Source: a virus
Direction: 5' to 3' (one strand)
Length of the DNA: 20,595 nucleotides
IMG/VR virus record: IMGVR_UViG_3300030450_001490
Span: 1-20,595 of that record
The position numbers and the translations under genes are program-made. Below, piece after piece: positions 1-6,408 of the stretch. Within the stretch, counting starts at the first letter, position 1, and each line of letters opens with the position of its first letter. The notes under the pieces are model-generated. The model made no database searches, was not told the DNA's origin, and saw only the letters and a program-made list of their open reading frames with translations.

Positions 1-1
1 C

Positions 2-337
2 CTAGCGGCAACTCTCGCTTCAGCTCCTGCAATGGCTGGCGTTTATATTAACGCTGAGTCAAACGGTTCTTATACAGGCAATAACTTTACTTCACGTACT
101 ACCGATCTTCACATTGGGTATGAAGGAAACGCAGGAGATCTTGGGTACTATATCCAAGGTGGACCAGCTTTCACATCACCCGATGGTGCTGATGGTAACA
201 CAGATTTCTCAGGCAAGCTTGGTGCATCCATAGCTGCTACAGAGAAGCTAGGTGTATATGGTGAAGTATCATTCTTAACTGATGAGACAACCGATACAGC
301 ATATGGCACTAAAATAGGTGCTAAATATTCATTCTAA
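2..337 (+). CDS. Outer-membrane beta-barrel (porin-like) protein, 3' part
   Basis: The gene enters the window already open. The frame that ends at 337 runs back to base 2 without a stop and encodes LAATLASAPAMA before GVYINAE, which is the hydrophobic end and AxA cleavage site of a Sec signal peptide. The ATG at 32 is therefore the M of that cleavage site and not the start. The mature part is about 100 residues of alternating beta-strands (TTDLHIGYEG, LGYYIQGGPAF, LGVYGEVSFL) and ends in GAKYSF; a terminal aromatic residue is the usual signal for outer-membrane barrel assembly. I count about six strands, fewer than the eight of the smallest known monomeric barrels. It could be a phage-encoded porin-like protein inserted in the host outer membrane. 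A role as a virion protein is less likely given the export signal. Lying just before the capsid gene, it is outside the canonical T7 gene set. Confidence 0.65.
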   Translation, partial: LAATLASAPAMAGVYINAESNGSYTGNNFTSRTTDLHIGYEGNAGDLGYYIQGGPAFTSPDGADGNTDFSGKLGASIAATEKLGVYGEVSFLTDETTDTAYGTKIGAKYSF

Positions 338-339
338 AT

Positions 340-498
340 ATGTCACAACAAGCTACCCATTCACCTGCATTCGTTACAAAAATCTCACCTGAACCAGAGA
401 AAGTTGACACTAATCCTAGTGATCAACAGCCTCCAGGTGTAGATAAAGAAGACGAATGGGAACCTCAATCGCTTGAGGAAGCTCTATTAGGTGAATAA
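340..498 (+). CDS. Small acidic protein with capsid-like N-terminus (52 aa)
   Basis: This short frame starts two bases after the stop of the porin-like gene and is not recognised as a known family. It begins MSQQATHSPAF, nearly the same as the major capsid protein start (MAQQATHSNAS) about 390 bases downstream. The middle is rich in proline, and the C-terminus is acidic (DKEDEWEPQSLEEALLGE). No Shine-Dalgarno precedes the ATG; the upstream sequence is CTAAATATTCATTCTAAAT, and several neighbours likewise lack one. Its stop overlaps the GTG start of the next small gene, which suggests translational coupling and supports it being real. The position between lysis/assembly-type genes and the capsid fits a small head-associated or decoy peptide, but the function is unknown. 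A shortened relic of a duplicated capsid start is the alternative. Confidence 0.6.
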   Translation: MSQQATHSPAFVTKISPEPEKVDTNPSDQQPPGVDKEDEWEPQSLEEALLGE

Positions 499-616
499 GA
501 TAAATGAATTATGGGTAGTAGTTTTCTTACTACTATCCTTTCTTCTATTTGTAGAATGGTCACACGTTCTATATCATAATAGGGAAGAAGCACCTCAGTG
601 TAGGACTTCTTCCTAA
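491..616 (+). CDS. Small single-span membrane protein (41 aa, GTG start)
   Basis: This frame starts at a GTG inside the last codons of the preceding gene (8-base overlap GTGAATAA). The product begins MNKINELW, then has one hydrophobic segment of about 14 residues (VVVFLLLSFLLFVEW, residues 9-23) and a short polar tail with one cysteine (REEAPQCRTSS). There is no lipobox before the cysteine. The in-phase overlap, the clear membrane span and the absence of another frame here support it. Small one-span proteins near the structural genes of T7-like phages are sometimes holins or inner-membrane spanin subunits; that role is only a possibility here because no partner gene is visible in the window. 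The 41-residue length is shorter than T7 holin gp17.5 (67 residues). A chance frame cannot be excluded. Confidence 0.5.
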   Translation: MNKINELWVVVFLLLSFLLFVEWSHVLYHNREEAPQCRTSS

Positions 617-733
617 TTGGCATTGGCCCGATACGTCGGATACCCTTTGCCGTCTAGACGGTGGGAAAGACCACAAGAAACTGATCAAAAAATTTTCAGC
701 TGAAGAACGTATATATTATTTTTTTAATTAACA
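617..733 (+). promoter_or_regulatory. Capsid-gene leader with tandem hairpins and possible phage RNA polymerase promoter
   Basis: This is the longest gene-free stretch. It opens with tandem ATTGG copies (616-620 and 622-626), then a small stem CCGA-TACG-TCGG (628-639) and a perfect 12-base palindrome CCGTCTAGACGG (650-661). The palindrome can be enlarged by CCC 643-645 pairing with GGG 663-665. The stretch at 663-680, GGGAAAGACCACAAGAAA, resembles the first transcribed bases after the T7 phi10 promoter (GGGAGACCACAA). The rest, to the ATG, is AT-rich with no Shine-Dalgarno. The position before the capsid gene is where T7 has its strongest late promoter. I infer a promoter for a single-subunit phage RNA polymerase and/or a structured, possibly RNase-processed leader; the -17 to -1 part does not match the T7 consensus. 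Confidence 0.45.
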
Positions 734-1879
734 ATGGCCCAACAGGCAACCCATAGTAATGCCTCGCTGACCAGAGCTGGACAATCCAACTCTACAGGTG
801 ATGCAAGAGCATTATATCTAAGGCTGTTTAGTGGTGAGATGTTTAAAGGCTTCCAGCATAACGCAATTGCTAGAGACCTTGTGATGAAGAGAACCCTAAA
901 GAATGGGAAATCATTACAGTTCATCTACACTGGACACACAAAAGCTGAGTACCATGTACCCGGTCAAAGTATCTTAGGTAACTCCGACGGTGCACCTCCA
1001 GTAGCAGAGAAGACCATCACGGTTGACGATCTGCTAATCTCAAGTGCATTCGTTTATGAATTAGATGAGACACTTGCCCACTATGAGTTACGTGGTGAGA
1101 TTTCCAAGAAGATTGGATATGCTCTTGCTCAGAAGTATGACAGACTAGTGTTCCGTGCTATTGCACGTGGAGCTAGAGCTGCTTCTCCAATTACTAAGTC
1201 TGGTTTCGTAGAACCAGGTGGAACACAGATCCGTGTTGGTACTAACAACCAGGCATCTGATGCTTATGTATCTGCTTCTCTAATTAATGCATTCTATGAT
1301 GCTGCAGCTGCACTAGACGAGAAGGGCGTTAGCTCTGAAGGTCGTGTAGGTGTACTTAACCCGAGACAGTACTACGAATTAATCCAAGCTGTAGGTTCTA
1401 ATGGATTAGTTAATCGTGATGAGCAAGGTGACTCATTACAAAAAGGTAACGGCATCATCGAGATTGCTGGTATCAAAATCTACAAATCAATGAACATTCC
1501 ATTCTTCAGTACATATGGTACTAAGTATGGTTCAGCTTCTGCTACAAACCCTGGGATTACATCTCCTGGTAATGTAGGTTCATTCGTTGGTGAAGCAGTA
1601 GAAGATGCTGCAGCTGACGTAACTGGAATCAACAATGAGTATGGTGAAGAGACAGAATTCGCTAACTCTTGTGGACTTATATTCCAGAAGGAAGCTGCTG
1701 GTTGCGTAGAAGCAATCGGACCACAAGTTCAAGTAACTTCTGGGGATGTATCAGTCGTTTACCAAGGTGATGTGATCTTAGGTCGCCTCGCAATGGGAGC
1801 TGACTACCTCAACCCAGCTGCTGCTGTTGAACTAGTCGCTGGTGCTGCTGCCGGATCTTCTGGTAACGCTGCATTCTAA
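734..1879 (+). CDS. 10: Major capsid protein (T7 gp10A-like)
   Basis: This 381-residue protein forms the icosahedral head shell and has the HK97 fold in this family. It aligns by eye along its length with T7 gp10A: RALYLRLFSGEMFKGF near residue 30, the RTLKNGKSLQFIYTGHTKA segment, then TITVDDLLISSAFVYELDE and the HYELRGEISKKIGYALAQKYD helix, and a C-terminal LAMGADYLNPAAAVEL resembling the gp10A AKYAMGHGGLRPEAA end. It is slightly longer than gp10A (345). The Ala/Gly/Ser-rich tail after residue 360 is extra. The ATG at 734 has no Shine-Dalgarno but is the only start preceding the conserved region and follows the structured leader. A terminator lies directly downstream. GC is visibly higher than in the following tail genes, usual for a highly expressed, conserved gene. 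I saw no slippery site for a gp10B-type frameshift product. Confidence 0.95.
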   Translation: MAQQATHSNASLTRAGQSNSTGDARALYLRLFSGEMFKGFQHNAIARDLVMKRTLKNGKSLQFIYTGHTKAEYHVPGQSILGNSDGAPPVAEKTITVDDLLISSAFVYELDETLAHYELRGEISKKIGYALAQKYDRLVFRAIARGARAASPITKSGFVEPGGTQIRVGTNNQASDAYVSASLINAFYDAAAALDEKGVSSEGRVGVLNPRQYYELIQAVGSNGLVNRDEQGDSLQKGNGIIEIAGIKIYKSMNIPFFSTYGTKYGSASATNPGITSPGNVGSFVGEAVEDAAADVTGINNEYGEETEFANSCGLIFQKEAAGCVEAIGPQVQVTSGDVSVVYQGDVILGRLAMGADYLNPAAAVELVAGAAAGSSGNAAF

Positions 1880-1890
1880 GCACGTTTTAT

Positions 1891-1917
1891 GGGGACTCTT
1901 CGGAGTCCTCTTTTTTT
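1891..1917 (+). terminator. Intrinsic terminator with UUCG loop after capsid gene
   Basis: An 8-pair stem (1891-1898 with 1903-1910, one G-U pair) closes a C-UUCG-G tetraloop, an exceptionally stable loop, and is followed by seven T residues (1911-1917). It begins 11 bases after the capsid stop codon. T7 has its late terminator T-phi in the same place, after gene 10, where partial read-through sets the ratio of capsid to tail transcripts. The same role is inferred here, since no new promoter is evident before the tail genes. Confidence 0.88.
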
Positions 1918-1930
1918 ATATATTAATATT

Positions 1931-2560
1931 ATGCCTTTTCCAACCACTAATGCCACTGCCGAATTACCAGCTATAAATCAGATATTGTCATCATGTGGAC
2001 AGGCTCCTGTAACCACGTTGGACACAACCAACCCTGACGTTGCGATTGCATACGATACGTTATTACAGGTATCAAAAGAAATACAATCTGAAGGCTGGAC
2101 ATTTAATAAAGAATACCATTATGAAATAACTAGAGATTCTAATAATGAAATAGTAATACCAGCTAATATGCTGCAAATTAAACTTACTGATAACTCTTCT
2201 AATTCAGATTTCGATTGCGTAAGACGTAATGGTAAATTATATGACAGACATAACCACACATATGATCTATCAAAAATATCAGGAGATAATGTTGAATGCG
2301 ATATTACATGGGAATTTGATTGGGTAGATTTACCTGAACCCATACAGAACTTTATCGTATCAAGAACGGCATCTCTTGTGTCTCAAAGAATTATAGGTAA
2401 TGCAGATCAATACCAAATGCTACAACAACAAGAAGCATACGCAAGAGCAACCGCCTTAGAATATGAAACACAACAAGGTCAATATACTTTCTTTGGACAC
2501 CCACAAGGACAGCAAAACTTCTACCAAAGCTATCAACCTTTCCAAGCACTTAAAAGATAA
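1931..2560 (+). CDS. 11: Tail tubular protein A (T7 gp11-like)
   Basis: This 209-residue protein is the gatekeeper/adaptor ring that joins the portal to the nozzle in T7-like tails (T7 gp11 is 196 residues). The N-terminal helix pair is typical of the family: AINQILSSCGQAPVTTL, NPDVAIAYDTLLQVSKEIQS, then EGWTFNKE. The C-terminal helix carries FIVSRTASLVSQRIIGNADQ. The open frame extends upstream to an ATG at 1889, but that codon lies at the foot of the terminator hairpin and would add a low-complexity peptide. The ATG at 1931 (MPFPTTNATAELPAI) gives the family-like N-terminus. There is no clear Shine-Dalgarno before it (TATATATTAATATT). The last base of its stop is the first base of the tail tube B start, so the two are coupled. 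Confidence 0.92.
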   Translation: MPFPTTNATAELPAINQILSSCGQAPVTTLDTTNPDVAIAYDTLLQVSKEIQSEGWTFNKEYHYEITRDSNNEIVIPANMLQIKLTDNSSNSDFDCVRRNGKLYDRHNHTYDLSKISGDNVECDITWEFDWVDLPEPIQNFIVSRTASLVSQRIIGNADQYQMLQQQEAYARATALEYETQQGQYTFFGHPQGQQNFYQSYQPFQALKR

Positions 2561-5394
2561 TGCCTGCTGTAACTCAACGAATTGATAATTATTTAGGTGG
2601 AGTATCTAGACAATCTGATGATAAGAAACTTCCAGGTCAAGTCCGAGAGTGTCTTAATGGTTATCCTGATCCTACGTTTGGTTTAACTAAAAGACCAGGC
2701 TTTAAATGGATTGCTAACTTAGGTTCTGGTACTACATATGATTCCTGTAAATGGTTCTATATTGCCAGGGATGCTACAAATAAATATATAGGATGTATTA
2801 CTCCTAAACCAGGAGATGGTCCTCACGGAACTATAGCTATATGGAATGCTACTACAGGTGCAGCTTGTACTGTAACTGAAAATAGTACAGATTATAATTA
2901 CCTTACAGGTACTCGTACAAATTACCATATACTAAATTTACAAGATACATCTATAATTACAAATAATTTAATAACTATAACTAAACAAGCTGATCCCAGC
3001 TATGTAGCTAATAAACAAGCTACACTTGTATTAAGTGGATCAGCATTCAGTAATACTTATACTGTTATCATTGATGGTAACACAACTACTACAACTACAG
3101 ATAGTGATGATACTTATAGTGATGCTTTAACTAAAATTAAAGCCTCAATAGATGCTGCTAGTATATCAGGTATAACTGTAGTAAAATATAAGTCTACACT
3201 ACAAGTATCTAAAGCTTCTGCTATTGCTATCAGTGCAACTGGTGGTCCTCAAGGAGATTCTATCAGAGTCTTTCAAGATGAAGTAGATGGTATAGATGAA
3301 TTACCACTAGAGTCTTTCAATAATCATACAGTTAAAATAATAAATACTGCTAAGTTAGATGAAGATTCATACTGGGTTAAATTCTCAGCAAATGATGGTA
3401 CATCTGGACCAGGTTCATGGCCAGAAACTTTAGATCCTAGTAAGTCCCCAGGCTTAACTGCTTCTACTATGCCTCATCAATTAGTCAATACTGGTACCAA
3501 TGCTTTTACATTTAAAGCAGTTACTTGGACAGATAGATTAGTAGGTGATGATGTAACAAATGAACATCCTAGTTTCTTAGGTAATAAAATTCAACAAAGC
3601 TTCTTCCATAATAATAGATTAGGATTCTTATCAGAAGATAACGTATCAATGGGAAGAGCTGGTAAACGTTTTAATTTCTATTTTGAATCTGCTCAAACAG
3701 TTACAGATGCAGATCCAGTCGATTTAAGTTGTTCAACAATCAGACCTGCAGCTTTACATGCGGTGATTCCTACTACACAGGGCTTAGTACTCTTCAGTAA
3801 GAATCAGCAATTCCTCATGTCAGCTGATGATATGGTTTTAACACCAACAAAGACTACGATCAGAGCACTCTCTAACTATGAAGTAGATACAGAAATCGAT
3901 CCAGTAGATATAGGAACACATATAAACTTCTTAAGTAAAACGCCAAGCTACACTCGTATATTTGGTATGGCCACACGTGGTCAGGATGAAAACCCTCAAG
4001 TATTAGACGTTGGAAGAATCGTGAATGAGTGGGTACCCTCTACAGTGGATACGTTCATTGCTAGCCCTCAGAATCAATTCCTCGCATTGTCAAGTCAATC
4101 TTCTGACAAGGTATATTTCTATCGTACATATAATGACGGAGAAAAGAACCTAATACAAGCGTGGTTTAATTGGCAACTACCAGGAAATGTTCAAACAATA
4201 TTTGTTGACTCAGATGATTTATTTGCAGTCACTAAACAAGGTACACAATTTACATTAAGTAAATCAAGTTTAAGTCAGAGTCCAGAAGATGCTATTATTG
4301 TCAGTAACCAAGGTCAAAAAATTAATCCTTGTATAGATCTCTATGCTTCTGCTAGTAATGTAGCAGCTAATAATAAAGTAGATTATGATGCTACTAATGA
4401 CTTCTCTAAATGTTTTATACCATGGGATAATATCACTAGCTTAACACCTGTTATTGTTATTAAAGGTACTACAGCTACAGGTCAGTTCATTGAATCTGGT
4501 TTCACTACTACACCAACTGTAGTAACAGATGATGGTGATCCTTACTTTAAAGTTGTAGGTAAAGATTTAACAAGTGTTGAAGATGATGTTATCGTAGGAT
4601 GGAAATATGACTTTGATGTAATCTTACCTAAAACATACTTTAGATTAGATGATGCACAGACTCAAAGTGATCATAGTGCTGCTTTAACTGTAGCAAGAAT
4701 GAAATTTGCTGTTGGTCTTTCAGGTGTGATGGGTTTTAAAGTTAAATCTACTGGTGTAAGACAAGGTAAAAAGACTTATACTGGTGATTATACTACAACT
4801 GATTTCCCATTTATTAATGATGATATAGATTATATTGATAGAGATCAGGTAAAAGTAAGAATAAATAATATTGTATCAACTGCATTTACTTTTGTTAATG
4901 ATACAACTATTAGACTTAACTCTATTCCCTCTCAAACATTTACAGCTAGTTCTGGTGCTACTACCTTTACTTGGACATTTGATAGAACAGATGTTACTAA
5001 GATAAAAGTATTAAAAGAAACTGGTAATGGTACTAACTTATATACTACTCAAACAGAAGGTACACATTATAGAATAACAGGTAAGAATGTTATCTTCATT
5101 GATGGTACTGGAGCCCCTGCTGCAGTTACAACAGGTGCTAGAGTTATAGTATATAGTGCAGATGATATAGTAATATACTTAGACGAGTGGTATAACTTAA
5201 CACCTACTCAAATAGCAGATACTTATTTAGCTAATGATATCGCCCTATCAGAGCAATCAGTATTTGTATTACCTATACATCAAAAAACAGAAAACTTTCA
5301 AGTGAGATTATTTAATGACTCACCATTCCCTGTATCTTTAAACTCAATGATGTGGGAAGGTAATTATTCACCACGGTTCTATAAGAGGTTATAA
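2560..5394 (+). CDS. 12: Tail tubular protein B, nozzle (T7 gp12-like), enlarged
   Basis: This is the nozzle of the short tail, which in T7 binds below gp11 and anchors the fibres. The start is typical of the family: DNYLGGVSRQSDDKKLPGQV near residue 8 and KRPGFKW near 43. The central propeller-like region contains HNNRLGFLSEDNV and GLVLFSKNQQFLM, and the protein ends with FQVRLFNDSPFPVSLNSMMW and GNYSPRFYKRL, matching the gp12 C-terminus. At 944 residues it is about 150 longer than T7 gp12 (794). The extra length appears to lie at about residues 740-870, where two tandem stretches resemble the virion-docking head of T7-type fibres (YTGDYTTTDFPF...AFTFVNDTTIRLNSIP, then FTWTFDRTDVTKIKVLKETG...ARVIVY). 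Residues 145-245 form another Thr-rich domain. It starts in a TAATG overlap with the gp11-like gene. Confidence 0.93.
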   Translation: MPAVTQRIDNYLGGVSRQSDDKKLPGQVRECLNGYPDPTFGLTKRPGFKWIANLGSGTTYDSCKWFYIARDATNKYIGCITPKPGDGPHGTIAIWNATTGAACTVTENSTDYNYLTGTRTNYHILNLQDTSIITNNLITITKQADPSYVANKQATLVLSGSAFSNTYTVIIDGNTTTTTTDSDDTYSDALTKIKASIDAASISGITVVKYKSTLQVSKASAIAISATGGPQGDSIRVFQDEVDGIDELPLESFNNHTVKIINTAKLDEDSYWVKFSANDGTSGPGSWPETLDPSKSPGLTASTMPHQLVNTGTNAFTFKAVTWTDRLVGDDVTNEHPSFLGNKIQQSFFHNNRLGFLSEDNVSMGRAGKRFNFYFESAQTVTDADPVDLSCSTIRPAALHAVIPTTQGLVLFSKNQQFLMSADDMVLTPTKTTIRALSNYEVDTEIDPVDIGTHINFLSKTPSYTRIFGMATRGQDENPQVLDVGRIVNEWVPSTVDTFIASPQNQFLALSSQSSDKVYFYRTYNDGEKNLIQAWFNWQLPGNVQTIFVDSDDLFAVTKQGTQFTLSKSSLSQSPEDAIIVSNQGQKINPCIDLYASASNVAANNKVDYDATNDFSKCFIPWDNITSLTPVIVIKGTTATGQFIESGFTTTPTVVTDDGDPYFKVVGKDLTSVEDDVIVGWKYDFDVILPKTYFRLDDAQTQSDHSAALTVARMKFAVGLSGVMGFKVKSTGVRQGKKTYTGDYTTTDFPFINDDIDYIDRDQVKVRINNIVSTAFTFVNDTTIRLNSIPSQTFTASSGATTFTWTFDRTDVTKIKVLKETGNGTNLYTTQTEGTHYRITGKNVIFIDGTGAPAAVTTGARVIVYSADDIVIYLDEWYNLTPTQIADTYLANDIALSEQSVFVLPIHQKTENFQVRLFNDSPFPVSLNSMMWEGNYSPRFYKRL

Positions 5395-5395
5395 T

Positions 5396-6406
5396 ATGCA
5401 TCAAATGATGAATGAATTCGGTACACCATGGAATGAAGCCGAAGAAGCTATGCGTCCTAAAGGTGTAGGACATAGACTTATAGATAAAGAATTAGCAGCT
5501 AGTGGTTTAGAAAGTAACTTTTGGGAATTTTTAATTGCACCTGCAGTTGGTATTATTGGTAATATTATTGGAGGTGGAAAACAGAGAGACGCTGCAAAAC
5601 AACAAGCTCAAGCACAGAATGCTGCTACCGATTCTCAGTATAAATATGATACTGAACTTTGGGAGATGGGCATTGATAAAGTTCTTGCTGATCGTGAACA
5701 GGCTGTTAAGTCTGTAGAAATGCAAGCAGCTAATGAACAGAAATTAGCTGACTGGAAAAATGCTAGTAACTTAAATAGATATAATTATGACTTAATGATT
5801 CGTGATAAAGAACAAGCTTCTTTAGATACTCAATATGCTAAGTCAAATGAAATTTATGGTCAACAAATAACTATAAATGAATTATCTGCTAGAACTGCTA
5901 GAGATGATGAATATAGAAAATTAGAAGAAATAGAAGCTGAATCAAAATATGATCAGAATGATTCTTATATTGAAATGATTCAAGCAAAAGGACAGATGGC
6001 TGCTATAGGTTCATCTGGACGAAGTGTTGCTAAAGGTAAACAATCCACACTTGCAGACTACGGTACGCAAGTACAATTGTTCAATAGATCTCTTACTGGT
6101 GCTCAATCTGAAATGCGTTCAGTAATGAGAGAAATAGCACAAGATAAAACATCAGCAGATTTAGCTGCTTATGGAGCTAAAATGTTAGACCCTGGTATAT
6201 TACCAGATCCAATTCAACCCTTACCTACACCTGTATCTGATTTCCTATACCCTAGAGAAATAGGACAGTATGATTTCGGACCAGCACCTGTAGCAGGAGT
6301 ATATCACTCTCCACAGGCTGCTGCTAATCAAGTATGGGGTACAACTATAACAGGTATCGCTGGCTCAATAGCTAGTGGTATTAATACATATCTAACTACA
6401 CCATAA
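5396..6406 (+). CDS. Internal virion protein (T7 gp14-like)
   Basis: Position and make-up match the first ejection protein of T7-like phages, which leaves the head at infection and forms a pore in the host outer membrane. The 336-residue product has one glycine-rich hydrophobic segment (FWEFLIAPAVGIIGNIIGGG, residues 42-61), then a long charged Gln/Ala/Glu-rich helical region (about 62-250) with IQAKGQMAAIGSSGRSVAKG in it, a proline-rich joint (DPGILPDPIQPLPTPV), and a weakly hydrophobic end (TITGIAGSIASGINTYL). It is larger than T7 gp14 (196). An AAGAGG-type Shine-Dalgarno at 5383-5388 sits well placed for the ATG at 5396, one base after the upstream stop. Assignment rests on synteny, the membrane segment plus coiled-coil design, and the two large proteins that follow, not on strong residue identity with T7. 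Confidence 0.85.
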   Translation: MHQMMNEFGTPWNEAEEAMRPKGVGHRLIDKELAASGLESNFWEFLIAPAVGIIGNIIGGGKQRDAAKQQAQAQNAATDSQYKYDTELWEMGIDKVLADREQAVKSVEMQAANEQKLADWKNASNLNRYNYDLMIRDKEQASLDTQYAKSNEIYGQQITINELSARTARDDEYRKLEEIEAESKYDQNDSYIEMIQAKGQMAAIGSSGRSVAKGKQSTLADYGTQVQLFNRSLTGAQSEMRSVMREIAQDKTSADLAAYGAKMLDPGILPDPIQPLPTPVSDFLYPREIGQYDFGPAPVAGVYHSPQAAANQVWGTTITGIAGSIASGINTYLTTP

Positions 6407-6408
6407 CT

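Noticed and set aside
32-337. ATG at 32 as the start of a 101-residue protein.
   Set aside because: The open frame continues upstream with the end of a signal peptide, and this M is part of the cleavage motif.
693-719. Host-type promoter TTTTCA with TATTAT before the capsid gene.
   Set aside because: The 15-base spacing is short, both boxes are weak in AT-rich DNA, and the transcript would start almost at the start codon.
695-725. TTCAGCTGAA palindrome with a downstream seven-T run as a terminator.
   Set aside because: The palindrome is weak, leaves almost no loop and is 14 bases away from the T run; a terminator directly before the capsid start is implausible.
724-924. 66-codon minus-strand frame over the capsid start.
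   Set aside because: It is a shadow of the capsid gene; all supported genes are on the plus strand.
1850-1890. T7 10B-like frameshift product of the capsid gene.
   Set aside because: No slippery sequence was seen near the stop, and the terminator follows at once, leaving no room for an extension.
1889-1930. Upstream ATG as the start of tail tube A.
   Set aside because: It overlaps the terminator hairpin and adds a non-homologous low-complexity peptide; the ATG at 1931 gives the family-like start.
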